The notes beneath the pieces are model-generated. The model did not search any database, was not told the origin of the DNA, and saw only the letters and a program-made list of their open reading frames with translations. Source: Chryseobacterium sp. MYb264 (GTDB taxonomy: Bacteria; Bacteroidota; Bacteroidia; Flavobacteriales; Weeksellaceae). Taken from it: DNA of 64,000 nucleotides. Numbering within the stretch: position 1 is the stretch's first letter; every line of letters starts with the position of its first letter. The translations under genes and the position numbers were made by a program. Where the stretch lies: contig NZ_CP142422.1 in assembly GCF_035974275.1 (NCBI RefSeq), positions 1,054,001 through 1,118,000 of the forward strand, in the 5' to 3' direction. This document shows positions 17,622 to 26,066 of this stretch, piece after piece.

Positions 17622-17987
17622 TTAGTTTTTTTCTTTGAGTTCGTTTAGAAGCATTTCAAGATCTTCTACCGTCATTTCGTTCTTCTCAACAAGGAAAGAG
17701 ACGGCACTTTTGTAAGAACCTTTAAAATAGTTTTTCACAAGACTTTTCATTGTCTTTCCCGAATATTGTTCTTGAGTAATCATCGGAAAATATTCGTGCT
17801 GTCTACCATAGACACTGTAATCTACAAACTCTTTGTCTTTCAATACTTTTAAAATGGTAGAAACCGTATTGGTGTGCGGTTTTGGCTCAGGAAAAAGATC
17901 AAGAATATCTTTGAGAAATCCTTTCTCCAATTTCCATAAATACTGCATCACCTGTTCTTCTGCTTTTGTTAAAGTCTGAATTTTCAT
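17622..17987 (-). CDS. BlaI/MecI/CopY family transcriptional repressor
   Basis: 121-residue winged-helix repressor; the N-terminal half contains the DNA-binding domain (TKAEEQVMQYLWKLEK, then NTVSTILKVLKDKEFVDY), the C-terminal half the helical dimer arm with the typical inactivation-cleavage region. Its stop is 3 bp before the M56 start, so the two form an operon in which the peptidase is expected to relieve repression by cleaving this protein. The upstream region carries two dyads bracketing the promoter (18042-18055 and 18089-18102), arguing for autoregulation. Confidence 0.93.
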   Translation of the reverse strand: MKIQTLTKAEEQVMQYLWKLEKGFLKDILDLFPEPKPHTNTVSTILKVLKDKEFVDYSVYGRQHEYFPMITQEQYSGKTMKSLVKNYFKGSYKSAVSFLVEKNEMTVEDLEMLLNELKEKN

Positions 17988-18037
17988 ATCCCGTTTATTT
18001 AATCATTAAATTGATATAAAATTATCATTAAATCTCA

Positions 18038-18106
18038 TATCACTAAGAAAATAGTTATACAAATGTAGAAATAAAATCTATTCAAACAACTATTTTTTTA
18101 GTGATA
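18038..18106 (-). promoter_or_regulatory. operator-promoter-operator of the blaI-M56 operon
   Basis: Two 19-bp arms, TATCACTAAGAAAATAGTT (18038-18056) and AACTATTTTTTTAGTGATA (18088-18106), are inverted copies with one mismatch. Each also contains its own dyad of the form ACTA-N6-TAGT. Between them on the minus strand is TTG (18087-18089), 19 bp, then TACATTTG (18060-18067), a full Bacteroidota promoter. The -33 overlaps one dyad and the start region overlaps the other. Confidence 0.75.
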
Positions 18107-18425
18107 AAGAAACACAGTGTTTAAATTACTGAAAATCAATTAAATAAATTTTATTAAAATATGTTAATTTTTTAATTGATAGGAAAATTGGTGATTATTC
18201 CAGGAGAAAACCGAAAAATTGAAACTTCGAATTTTGAACACAAAGTTCTCCAAGTTTTTGAATTACTGATTGTTTTGAGTTTCACAGAGCCGCTTTGCTT
18301 ATAAGAGGGTTTGAAAAATGATAAGAGAATTTTATGTTGATTTTATTCTCGCTGATTTTGCTGATTATGCAGATATTTTTTAATAGAAGACTTTAAACAT
18401 TAAATTTTAAACTTTGAATCCCAAA
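18107..18425. other. gene-free region upstream of the blaI operon
   Basis: About 320 bp with no supported gene. It contains the degenerate words CTCGCTGATTTTGCTGATTATGCAGAT (split over 18347-18373) and CACAAAGTTCTCCAAG typical of worn intergenic repeats in this genome. No clear terminator hairpin was found for the AraC gene that ends at 18426. Confidence 0.5.
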
Positions 18426-19346
18426 TCAATTAAAAGATTTTCTGAATTCCAAAGGAGAAAGGTTGGTTTTTGTTTTGAACAAATTACTGAACGATTGTGA
18501 ATGTTCAAAACCTAATGCATAAGCCACTTCCCCAACAGATAAACGCGTCGTGGAAAGCATTTCTTTTGCTTTATTAATCAGTCGTTCATGAATATGCTGT
18601 TGAGTACTTTGTCCCGTTAATGAACGCAACATATCGCTTAAATAACTCGGAGAAAGATTCAGATTTTCTGCGAGATAACTTACCGTTGGAATTCCTTTAG
18701 TTAATGATGTTTCATCTTCAAAATAAGCATCCAACAATATTTCAAACTTTTGCAACAGATCACTGCTTGTTGCTTTTCGGGTAATAAACTGGCGTTTATA
18801 AAAACGATTGGCATAATTAAGCAATAATTCAATCTGAGAAATCATCACATCATGACTGAAATCGTCTATTCTGGCATTTAATTCAGATTCAATAAAACTG
18901 AAAATAGAGAGAATTGTTTTCTTTTCATCCTCCGAAAGATGCAGAGTTTCTTTAATTGAATAAGAGAAAAAACCATACTGTTTGATTTTTTTAGCCAAAG
19001 GATAGCTCAGAAAGAAATCAGGATGAATCAGCAGCGAATATTGAGAACAGGCCGTATCTCCAGAGCCGGTGCCGCCCATAATCTGTCCCGGTGCCGCGAA
19101 TAACAAACCGCCCTGATCAAAGTCGTAATAATCCTGCCCATACTCTACTTTTCCGCCTAATCTTGGTTTATACGAAATTTTATAAAAACCTAAAACATGA
19201 CGATGAGCTATTTTCTCAGGTGGCAAAAAATTATGCGTTTCATTGATCAGACTGATCAACGGATGCTTGGGTTTGGGCAAATCAAAGAAAAGATGTGCCT
19301 CGGTAAGTGACTTAAATTTGGTGAGTGTATGATCGTCTTTTTTCAT
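18426..19346 (-). CDS. AraC-family transcriptional regulator
   Basis: 306 aa. N-terminal cupin-like effector region (with HRHVLGFYKISYKPRLGG) and C-terminal double helix-turn-helix: first HTH around VSYLAENLNLSPSYLSDMLR, second around VGEVAYALGFEHSQSFSNLFK. The gene lies 66 bp downstream of an SDR gene on the same strand and probably regulates it. Ligand unknown. Confidence 0.9.
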   Translation of the reverse strand: MKKDDHTLTKFKSLTEAHLFFDLPKPKHPLISLINETHNFLPPEKIAHRHVLGFYKISYKPRLGGKVEYGQDYYDFDQGGLLFAAPGQIMGGTGSGDTACSQYSLLIHPDFFLSYPLAKKIKQYGFFSYSIKETLHLSEDEKKTILSIFSFIESELNARIDDFSHDVMISQIELLLNYANRFYKRQFITRKATSSDLLQKFEILLDAYFEDETSLTKGIPTVSYLAENLNLSPSYLSDMLRSLTGQSTQQHIHERLINKAKEMLSTTRLSVGEVAYALGFEHSQSFSNLFKTKTNLSPLEFRKSFN

Positions 19347-19412
19347 AATTCTTATATAAAGATAGGAAAAACCGATTATAAAAATAACCGGTTTTGTTTC
19401 AATTTGTTTCGT

Positions 19413-20240
19413 TTATCCCTGAGCCGATCTGGAAATCTCATCCCATTCTTCCCAAAGCGCAATTCGGTCTGCATAAATACCTTTTATCAACGGAAGATTA
19501 TTGCTTCCCAAGTTAAAACGTAATGGCGGATTTTCAGAATCGATCATTTTGAAAAGAGCTTGCGGCGTTGCTTTTGGATCTCCTTGCTCGAAAGTTGATA
19601 GGCTTTTGATAAATTCAGCTTTAAAATCATCGTAAGCTTCAATATTTCCTGAAAACTTCAATGATTCCTGACTTCTAAATTCTGTAGCATACGCTCCGGG
19701 CTCTATGATTGTGACTTTAATTCCGAACTGTTTCACTTCTTCGGCAAGACTTTCGTGGATAGCTTCAAATGCCCATTTCGAAGAACTGTAATATCCGATC
19801 ACCGGCAATGTGAAATGCCCGATATTGCTTGAAGTTCCTAAGATATGTCCGTAACCCTGTGCTCTTAAAATCGGCAATGCAGCCTGAATGACACTTACCG
19901 GACCCATAATATTCGTTTCATACAAATCACGGATTTCGTCTGCACTGGCTTCTTCAATAGTTCCAACCAACGAATATCCCGCGTTGTTCAGAACAATATC
20001 TAATTTTCCAAAATGCTCATGCGCTTGTTTTACGGCTTCTCTTACCTGCTCCGGTTTTGTAACGTCTAATGCTAACGTCAACACCTGATCTCCATATTTT
20101 TCATTAAAATCAGAAATACTTTCAACCTTTCTTGCTGTAGCAACGACTTTATCACCACGTTCCAAAGCTGCTTCCGTCCAAATTCTTCCGAAACCACGGG
20201 AAGCTCCCGTAATAAACCATACTCTATTTTGCTGTGTCAT
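19413..20240 (-). CDS. short-chain dehydrogenase/reductase
   Basis: Classical SDR, 275 aa. NAD(P)-binding TGASRGFGR (Gly motif, about residues 12-20), NNAG (about 89-92), catalytic YYSSSKWA (Tyr-x3-Lys; about 154-161), and PGAYAT after strand beta 6. The R/K residues after the Gly motif suggest NADP preference, which is inference. Upstream partner of the AraC gene at 18426, probably co-transcribed. Confidence 0.92.
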   Translation of the reverse strand: MTQQNRVWFITGASRGFGRIWTEAALERGDKVVATARKVESISDFNEKYGDQVLTLALDVTKPEQVREAVKQAHEHFGKLDIVLNNAGYSLVGTIEEASADEIRDLYETNIMGPVSVIQAALPILRAQGYGHILGTSSNIGHFTLPVIGYYSSSKWAFEAIHESLAEEVKQFGIKVTIIEPGAYATEFRSQESLKFSGNIEAYDDFKAEFIKSLSTFEQGDPKATPQALFKMIDSENPPLRFNLGSNNLPLIKGIYADRIALWEEWDEISRSAQG

Positions 20241-20457
20241 ACTATTAAATTTTATTTTTACTAAGCAAAATTAGCAAGCTTCAGAAGGATTTTTGTAGGC
20301 AAATCGCAGAGGTTTGTAGGCTAAATGAGGAAATTGAAATAAGACTGGAAGTTGAAAGCGAGAAGATTACTAAGTCCTTCATTTTGATTTGATGATAAAA
20401 ATTAAAAAAAAAGAAAGATTTTGATCTTTATGAACTTACATGACCTCCATCTTCCAG

Positions 20458-20492
20458 CATCCAACATCCAACATCCAACATCCAACATCCAA
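20458..20492 (+). repeat. heptanucleotide tandem repeat, five copies of CATCCAA
   Basis: Five perfect 7-bp units, preceded by the near unit CTTCCAG. Located between the SDR gene and the HD hydrolase gene, 12 bp before the end of the latter. Confidence 0.92.
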
Positions 20493-20503
20493 CCTAACAA
20501 GCC

Positions 20504-21097
20504 TTACTCTTTTCTAAGAATACCTTTTTCTGCACTTTCGTTCAATAAATTTTCAGCATAATTCCAAATCGACGAAGAACCGTTGGCAATCGCTTTTTTC
20601 TTGTTGTACACCGTTTGATATTCCACATCGAACTCTTTCCAGGTTCCGCCATTATTGCTGGTATTTTGAAGTAAAGGTTCGAATCTATCCATCGTACGGG
20701 CGAATTTCGCTTCATTGGTAATACCTTCTTCAAATTCCTCCCAAACCGCTAAGAATTCTTTAGCCTGAGCCTCTGGCAATAATCCAAAAATTCTTTTGGC
20801 AGCCAGAAGTTCTTCTTCGGTATTGGTATGATTTTTTGTGGTATCATATATAAAAGTATCGCCGGCATCGATTTCTACCAAATCATGAATTAAAACCATT
20901 TTTACCACTTTTAAAACATCGATCGGCTGATCTGAATGTTCCGCCAGAACCAAAGTCATCATCGCCAGATGCCAGCTATGTTCCGCATCATTTTCATTTC
21001 TATCGCTGTTGAATAATTTTGTTCTGCGCTGAATATACTTTAATTTGTCGATCTCTTTGATGAAATCAATCTGTTTTAATAAATTTTCGGTCTTCAT
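20504..21097 (-). CDS. HD-domain hydrolase (YfbR/HDDC2-like)
   Basis: 197 aa metal-dependent phosphohydrolase. The metal ligands are visible as H40 in AEHSWH and H71-D72 in LIHDLVEIDAGD, with the distal aspartate in ARTMDRFEP. This H...HD...D pattern with the EHSWH/HDLxEIxAGD text is that of deoxynucleoside 5'-monophosphatases (YfbR) and human HDDC2. Likely nucleotide clean-up enzyme; exact substrate not decided. Confidence 0.88.
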   Translation of the reverse strand: MKTENLLKQIDFIKEIDKLKYIQRRTKLFNSDRNENDAEHSWHLAMMTLVLAEHSDQPIDVLKVVKMVLIHDLVEIDAGDTFIYDTTKNHTNTEEELLAAKRIFGLLPEAQAKEFLAVWEEFEEGITNEAKFARTMDRFEPLLQNTSNNGGTWKEFDVEYQTVYNKKKAIANGSSSIWNYAENLLNESAEKGILRKE

Positions 21098-21142
21098 TTT
21101 ACTTTACATTCGATTGAGTCTCAAAGATAATACAAACAGAAT

Positions 21143-21532
21143 TTACTTCACCACCGTAGCTTCAAACTCTACTTTTAGCGTTTCAAATAACATTTTTACT
21201 TCCATTACGGTAGTTGCCTGCTGAACTTCATGTTTCTTAATCCAGTTTTGTAAGACGTCGAAATTTTTAAACAGTTCTTCGTGTTCCGTGGTGTATACAT
21301 TCAGCCGAACGATATTTTTAACTTCAAAATCTGCCTGAATGATTACTTTTTTCAAATTTTCCAGCGCTTCTGTGATTTGAGTTCTCATATCGGCATCGCT
21401 TGAAATTCCATCATCATTAATCGCAGTTTGCCCCGAAATATAAAGCGTACTCTGAACATTTTTTACTTCTACGGCCTGTGCATAATTTCTCGCATCCTGC
21501 CATTTCCAAGGGTTGATGATTGTTTTTTCCAT
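21143..21532 (-). CDS. RidA/YjgF/YER057c-like protein
   Basis: 129 aa, RidA fold: the segment LYISGQTAIND and the C-terminal ATTVMEVKML correspond to conserved parts. The canonical Arg105 region is altered (no clear PxxRxxV), so it may belong to a non-deaminating subgroup rather than being true 2-iminobutanoate deaminase. It is preceded, 76 bp upstream, by a Crp/Fnr-type regulator gene transcribed the same way, suggesting joint control. Confidence 0.8.
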   Translation of the reverse strand: MEKTIINPWKWQDARNYAQAVEVKNVQSTLYISGQTAINDDGISSDADMRTQITEALENLKKVIIQADFEVKNIVRLNVYTTEHEELFKNFDVLQNWIKKHEVQQATTVMEVKMLFETLKVEFEATVVK

Positions 21533-21607
21533 GTTGAATATTTTTTAATTAAATAGAACAACAAAGTTCAGCATCACTCTTCCTTTTCTGTGTGATCTGC
21601 ATCACAA

Positions 21608-22180
21608 TTATTTTGATTCTTTAAAAAGTCGGCTTAGTGTTTCGCGTGATAATCCAAAATAAGCCGCCAAAGTAATTTTAGGAATTCTCTGAACTAAAGA
21701 AGGATAATATTTTAGAAATTGCTCGTATCGTTCTTTAGCACTCAAAGTCATCAAAGACAAAATTCTCCGTTGGTTTGAAATATGCCCATTGACCGCTTTG
21801 GAAAGGAAAAATTCGGTCATTCTAGGAACTTTCTTTAACAATTGATGATAATTGTTATAAGAAAGTTTTAAAACTTCCGTATCCTCAAGGCATTGCAAAG
21901 TCTGGGTCGCTTTTGTTTGAGTATAAAATGCCATAAAATCGGTTTCCCACCAATCTTCCATCGCAAAAGAAATAATATGTTCCTTTCCTTCCTGATCACT
22001 GCAAGAAAGCTTAATTAATCCTGAAACAATAAAGTAAATAGACTCTACCTTATCATTTTCCTGAATGATGAAATCTTTTTTATTAAAATGTTCTTCCTCG
22101 AAAAAAGCACTCACTTTTTCCCATTCATGATCGGAAAGATGTATTGTTTTTTGAATATGATTTCGGAGAATAAGGTTCAT
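21608..22180 (-). CDS. Crp/Fnr-family transcriptional regulator
   Basis: 190 aa with an N-terminal cyclic-nucleotide-binding-like beta barrel (FIVSGLIKLSCSD...EHIISFA) and a C-terminal winged helix (KITLAAYFGLSRETLSRLFKE). No cysteine cluster for an Fe-S centre, so it is not FNR-like. This group in Bacteroidota usually sits next to the genes it controls; candidates are the RidA gene downstream and the divergent flavin oxidoreductase gene at 22351. Confidence 0.9.
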   Translation of the reverse strand: MNLILRNHIQKTIHLSDHEWEKVSAFFEEEHFNKKDFIIQENDKVESIYFIVSGLIKLSCSDQEGKEHIISFAMEDWWETDFMAFYTQTKATQTLQCLEDTEVLKLSYNNYHQLLKKVPRMTEFFLSKAVNGHISNQRRILSLMTLSAKERYEQFLKYYPSLVQRIPKITLAAYFGLSRETLSRLFKESK

Positions 22181-22350
22181 TTATATCGTTGAAAATTGAT
22201 TCTTTACCACAAAAATAATAAAACCGCAGGTGGTTATTTAAAAATCATCCATCATATATTAGAAATCCTCCATTTTATGAGAGTTTATATCAACCCACCT
22301 TTGCAACAGATTAAAATTCATATCAGTAAAATCTTAAAAATTGAAATATA

Positions 22351-23436
22351 ATGTCTGTTTCTGATCTATTTAAACCTCTCACTCTCCTGCATGGTCCGGC
22401 GATGAAAAACCGTTTTATGATGGCTCCATTAACCAGTCAGCAAAGTGAGCACGACGGCTCCGCCTCCAAATACGACCAATATTGGATCGAACAACTCTCT
22501 GAAAGCGGTTACGGATTAATTCAAACCGGAGCTGCAACTGTAGAAGCCGGAGGAATTGCTTTTGAAAGACAATTGGGTATTCACAGCGATAAACATTTAC
22601 CCGGATTAACAAAAATGGCGACCGCCATCCGGGAAGGAGGTGCATTATCTGCCGTACAGCTTCATCACGCGGGACATCGCGCCGTGCCTTCATTGGGAGG
22701 AATCGTTTCTCCAGCTTCAGGTAAAACAGTTTCTCATGTAAAAGCTTTGACGACAGAAGAAGTGGAACGAATTCGTGACAGTTTTATTGAAGCTGCCAAA
22801 AGAGCCCAGTTAGCCGGATATAACGGAGTTTCTGTTCATGGTGCCTTTGGCTGGATCTTATCGGAATTTTTATCGCCAAACCTTAATGATCGCACCGATA
22901 AATATGGCGGCAGTATTAAAAACCGTGCCCGATTCACCCTTGAAGTGATTGAAGGAATTCGAAAAGCCTGTGGTCCGGATTTTCAGATTGGCTGGCGACT
23001 GTCGATTGAACGGTATGGACTTCGTCTGGAAGAATTACGCGAAATTACCGCAGAAATTTTTGATAAAGAATTGATTGATTATCTGGATCTTGCTTTGTGG
23101 GATTCTGCTCAGCTTGTACGAGAAGGTACTTTTCAGGGAAAAACAATGCTCAGCGTTTTTACCGAACTTCCCCGTAAAGGCGTGCGTTTGGGTGCTGCAG
23201 GAAAAATTATGAGTGCTCACCGCGCCGCAGAATTATTAGATGAAGGTTGTGATTTTGTACTGATCGCAAGAGCCGGAATTCTTCAACGGGATTTTCCGCT
23301 TCAGGTAAAGGCAAACCCTTTTTATGACAGTCGGGATCTTCCTGTAACGGCAGATTATCTTCGTGAGGGTGGATTGAGTGAACGTTTTATTGAAACCATG
23401 CGGGGTTGGCAAACTTTCGTGAAATTTGGATCATAA
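22351..23436 (+). CDS. NADH:flavin oxidoreductase, Old Yellow Enzyme family
   Basis: 361-aa FMN-dependent TIM barrel. MKNRFMMAPLT at the start is the FMN-binding first strand; QLHHAGHRA (about residues 101-109) carries the H-H/N pair that binds the substrate; GYNGVSVHGAFGWILSEFLSP and GGSIKNRARF are the OYE signature; LIARAGI binds phosphate near the C-terminus. Acts on alpha,beta-unsaturated carbonyls or related electrophiles with NAD(P)H. Divergent from the Crp/Fnr regulator, which may respond to such compounds. Confidence 0.9.
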   Translation: MSVSDLFKPLTLLHGPAMKNRFMMAPLTSQQSEHDGSASKYDQYWIEQLSESGYGLIQTGAATVEAGGIAFERQLGIHSDKHLPGLTKMATAIREGGALSAVQLHHAGHRAVPSLGGIVSPASGKTVSHVKALTTEEVERIRDSFIEAAKRAQLAGYNGVSVHGAFGWILSEFLSPNLNDRTDKYGGSIKNRARFTLEVIEGIRKACGPDFQIGWRLSIERYGLRLEELREITAEIFDKELIDYLDLALWDSAQLVREGTFQGKTMLSVFTELPRKGVRLGAAGKIMSAHRAAELLDEGCDFVLIARAGILQRDFPLQVKANPFYDSRDLPVTADYLREGGLSERFIETMRGWQTFVKFGS

Positions 23437-23476
23437 ATTATACCAATTTGTCGTTGAAATTTCTTTTAAATTGTTT

Positions 23477-23560
23477 AACCCTTTCAGGGTTATATCATCA
23501 TGGAATATATATTCATCGGGTTTCACCCGACGCTATTCATATTAAACCACTTCGTGGTTT
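23477..23560 (+). repeat. triple-hairpin intergenic module
   Basis: Three consecutive hairpins: AACCC-tttca-GGGTT (23477-23491), TCGGGT-ttc-ACCCGA (23516-23530) and AAACCAC-ttc-GTGGTTT (23544-23560). The last two stems are joined by CGCTATTCATATT. I recall this text as an abundant dispersed repeat in Bacteroidota genomes. It lies directly left of the inserted IS. Confidence 0.65.
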
Positions 23561-23581
23561 TTTAAGGTAAAAAAAACATAA

Positions 23582-23589
23582 ATGATATC
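23582..23589. repeat. 8-bp target-site duplication, left copy (ATGATATC)
   Basis: ATGATATC immediately precedes the left terminal inverted repeat; the same 8 bp follow the right one at 25333-25340. Confidence 0.85.
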
Positions 23590-23652
23590 GAGGGCACTGA
23601 AAAACCCCGTTCATATAGAATTACCAATTGATTTGGAGTTAGAATTAAGAGT

Positions 23653-23692
23653 TTATTACGAAAATTAAACCTTCGTAATAAGCTTTTTTTCT
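23653..23692 (+). terminator. terminator inside the left IS end
   Basis: TTATTACGAA...TTCGTAATAA, 10-bp perfect arms, followed on the plus strand by GCTTTTTTTC. It points towards the 3' end of the transposase gene and would stop plus-strand read-through antisense to it. Confidence 0.75.
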
Positions 23693-23783
23693 TTTTTTCA
23701 GTATCAAATTTTTGAGGTTTAACGGGATTGATATTGCGCCACGCCTGCGATGTTTATAAAAGACGGAGTATAGATCGATTTCT

Positions 23784-25232
23784 CTATATTAATTTCAGGA
23801 TTCTCTTCAAATTGACAGTGAAAATAGCCATTGCACCCTGCATTTGCATATTTTCAATACCATTTGCAATCGCCCTGTCGTAGCCGTGTACGTTTTTAAG
23901 CTCGCTGTTTTTGGCTTCGATTTTATAGCGGTGTTTCGATTTTTCTTTGTAATAATCGCTTTCCTGAAAAATCATTTGCTCCTTATGTAAGTCTGATTTT
24001 ATGGAAACCGAATAAGTTTTAGATTTTGCTCCTTCTTTATAACATCCTTCTTTTAATGGGCAAACCTTGCATTTTTCAATATCAAAATAATAGGTATCCA
24101 CTTGATTTCCGCCTACGTGTTTCTTCCCGCCACGAGCTTTGCGAATCGCCAAATGCCCTGCAGGACACACAAAACGGTCGGCATCTTTATTGTAATCAAA
24201 ACGGTCTTCATCTTTTCGAAAACCCTGGGTGATGGAAGGATTAAGTCTGGCTACTATTTTAATATTTTGTTCGCCCGCAATTTTCAGATTTTCTTTTCCG
24301 CTGTAAGCAGCGTCACCAATGATGGCATCTACCTCCATCCCGTTGTCCTGGCTCATCTGCAGTAATTTTGGCAGTTCCGGGCCGTCGCCTTTTTCTCCCG
24401 AAGTTACCACGGCCGCCGTAATAATCCGCTCTTCGCTCATCGCCAAGTGCGTTTTGTATCCGAAAAAAGAACTGTCAGCCGATTTGTGACCCGTTTTAGC
24501 GTCGGCATCTTTTGAAAAAACCATCTGCTCCCCGGTGTCTCTCACTGTTTCCTTCAAAAGATTCAGCTTCTCCTTTACAGCAGGAATCTCCCTGATAGAA
24601 GCTTCGTTTTCAATGCGTTTTTCGAGTTCTCTGCAATAATCCAATTCTTTGTTTAAATCATTTTCAATATTTTTTGAGGGCATTTTAGTTTTAAATTCTT
24701 CATCAAACTGATAAACGGTCTTGCGAAGCAGTTTTGAGCGCTCCCGCAATACTTCTATCGTTGAAAAAGGATTGCTCATCGACAAGGTGTGAGTGGCATC
24801 TACAATGATGGATCTGGATTTGATGATGCCTTTTTCAATCGCAATACTCACGGTTTTACCAATGAGCAAGCTTAAAAGATCACTATCTTTCAAACGCAGT
24901 TTTCTGAATTTTGTAAGGGAACTGGGATTGATTACATCTTCTTCCGGAGTCATATCCAAGAAATATTTAAAGGACATATCATACCGGGAACGCTCTACCA
25001 CATCTACATCAGAAACTGTATAAATACTTTTTAAAAGCAGGTATTTAAACATCCGTACCGGACTTTCAGCATTGCGACCATTGTTTAAGCAGTATTTGCT
25101 CAAAAGCTCATCATAGATGAAAGAAAAATCAATCAGCTCATTAATTTTTCTAAGAAGGTTTTCCTTCGGTACAATTAAATCATACAAACCGGAATAGGCA
25201 CTCAACGGAAGTTTTTCTTGCTGTATTAACAT
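23784..25232 (-). CDS. IS1182-family DDE transposase
   Basis: 482 aa, apparently intact. N-terminal DUF772-like region (SPVRMFKYLLLKSIYTVSDVDVVERSRYD, then SSLTKFRKLRL), then the RNase-H-like catalytic domain with first Asp in IIVDATHTL, second in IIGDAAYSGKENL and Glu in YKIEAKNSELKNVHGYDRA. A Cys cluster (CPAGH...CKVCPLKEGC) between the second Asp and Glu is typical of IS1182-type transposases. Starts 100 bp inside the right end of the element. Confidence 0.93.
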   Translation of the reverse strand: MLIQQEKLPLSAYSGLYDLIVPKENLLRKINELIDFSFIYDELLSKYCLNNGRNAESPVRMFKYLLLKSIYTVSDVDVVERSRYDMSFKYFLDMTPEEDVINPSSLTKFRKLRLKDSDLLSLLIGKTVSIAIEKGIIKSRSIIVDATHTLSMSNPFSTIEVLRERSKLLRKTVYQFDEEFKTKMPSKNIENDLNKELDYCRELEKRIENEASIREIPAVKEKLNLLKETVRDTGEQMVFSKDADAKTGHKSADSSFFGYKTHLAMSEERIITAAVVTSGEKGDGPELPKLLQMSQDNGMEVDAIIGDAAYSGKENLKIAGEQNIKIVARLNPSITQGFRKDEDRFDYNKDADRFVCPAGHLAIRKARGGKKHVGGNQVDTYYFDIEKCKVCPLKEGCYKEGAKSKTYSVSIKSDLHKEQMIFQESDYYKEKSKHRYKIEAKNSELKNVHGYDRAIANGIENMQMQGAMAIFTVNLKRILKLI

Positions 25233-25267
25233 TTGCTTTGCTATTGAAATTTACATTGAAGATAAAA

Positions 25268-25300
25268 AAATAAGCAAAACTTTTAAAGTTTTGCTTATTT
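25268..25300 (-). terminator. bidirectional terminator inside the right IS end
   Basis: AAATAAGCAAAACTTT-T-AAAGTTTTGCTTATTT, 16-bp perfect arms with flanking A and T runs, between the right terminal repeat and the transposase start; it would shield the transposase from outside transcription. Confidence 0.8.
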
Positions 25301-25332
25301 TTTTTAATGAAGTTTACTTTTTCAGTGCCCTC

Positions 25333-25340
25333 ATGATATC
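25333..25340. repeat. 8-bp target-site duplication, right copy (ATGATATC)
   Basis: Direct copy of 23582-23589. Confidence 0.85.
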
Positions 25341-25423
25341 ACCTATTTTTTTTTAATCCTAAACTAAAGCGGACTTTTATAAAGTTCGCTTCTTTTTTTA
25401 TTGATAAACAAATATTTAAATTA

Positions 25424-25529
25424 CCAACTACAACCCTAGCCCCGATAGAAATGGCATCCTTTTTTGTTGCGGCGGAGCGAAGCGGAGCCGTAACAAAAAA
25501 GATAAAATGGATAGCGGGAAAAAGCTCCT
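25424..25529 (-). repeat. dispersed intergenic element, copy C
   Basis: Reverse-oriented: CCCTAGCCCCGAT...GGATAGCGGGAAAAAGCTCC. The middle is an inverted repeat built on CTTTTTTGTTGCGGC and GCCGTAACAAAAAAG around GGAGCGAAGCGG. Same ends as copies A, B and D. Confidence 0.7.
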
Positions 25530-25614
25530 AAAAAAAATCTCCATGACAAAGTAAAAATCATCCATTCTTTGGCGGTTGTTATTACCACATCTTTGCAGTG
25601 TAAATAAATTTTTT

Positions 25615-25980
25615 ATGAAAAAGACAGCAATTATTATCCTTTCTGATCCAAAATCGGGTTCAGAAGAAGCAATGGGAAGAGTGTTCAACGCGTTGGCATC
25701 AGCCTACGAGTTTAAACATGCAGGAGAAGAGGTAAAAATCATTTTCCAGGGAACGGGAATCAGATGGCCTGAGCAACTTGAAAAGGCAGACCATCCTATC
25801 AACGGGCTTTACAGCGAGGTAAGAAATCATGTTCAGGGTCTTTCAAAAGGTTGTGTAGCGGTTTTCGGAACAGAGGTTTCCGGCTATGATCTTTTGAACG
25901 AAAATGAAGTGCCGGGAACTCCGGGATTGCCAAGCTTGCTCAACCTTAGAAATGAAGGTTTCGATATTTTGATTTTCTAA
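25615..25980 (+). CDS. DsrE-family protein
   Basis: 121 aa, DsrE/DsrF-like alpha/beta fold: starts KKTAIIILSDPKSGSEEAMGRVFNAL and has the hydrophobic strand EEVKIIFQGTGIRW and the turn GCVAVFGTEVSGYD. The conserved Cys of sulfur-relay DsrE proteins could be that in SKGCVAVF. Members in Bacteroidota are found alone and lack a proven role. The ATG at 25615 is preferred; the frame is open upstream but that part does not resemble the family. Confidence 0.85.
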   Translation: MKKTAIIILSDPKSGSEEAMGRVFNALASAYEFKHAGEEVKIIFQGTGIRWPEQLEKADHPINGLYSEVRNHVQGLSKGCVAVFGTEVSGYDLLNENEVPGTPGLPSLLNLRNEGFDILIF

Positions 25981-25990
25981 CAAAGCTCTC

Positions 25991-26025
25991 AACTGCTCTC
26001 CATATTTTTCGGAGGGCAGTTTTTA
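25991..26025 (+). terminator. terminator of the DsrE gene
   Basis: AACTGCTCTCC...GGAGGGCAGTT with a T run. Confidence 0.78.
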
Positions 26026-26066
26026 ATGAAGAACAGTTTAAAAATATTAATTAAATTGCAGGCATC

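Larger units (their letters stand above)
23590..25332 (-). mobile_element. complete IS1182-type insertion sequence, 1743 bp
   Basis: Bounded by perfect 15-bp terminal inverted repeats GAGGGCACTGAAAAA (23590-23604) and TTTTTCAGTGCCCTC (25318-25332), with 8-bp target duplications outside. One transposase gene fills it. Both ends carry hairpin terminators that would block transcription entering from outside. The rejoined target is an AT-rich intergenic stretch, so no gene was interrupted. Confidence 0.93.

Noticed and set aside
23437..25614. Gene broken by the IS1182-type element
   Set aside because: Rejoining the flanks at ATGATATC gives an AT-rich non-coding stretch; no reading frame is restored.
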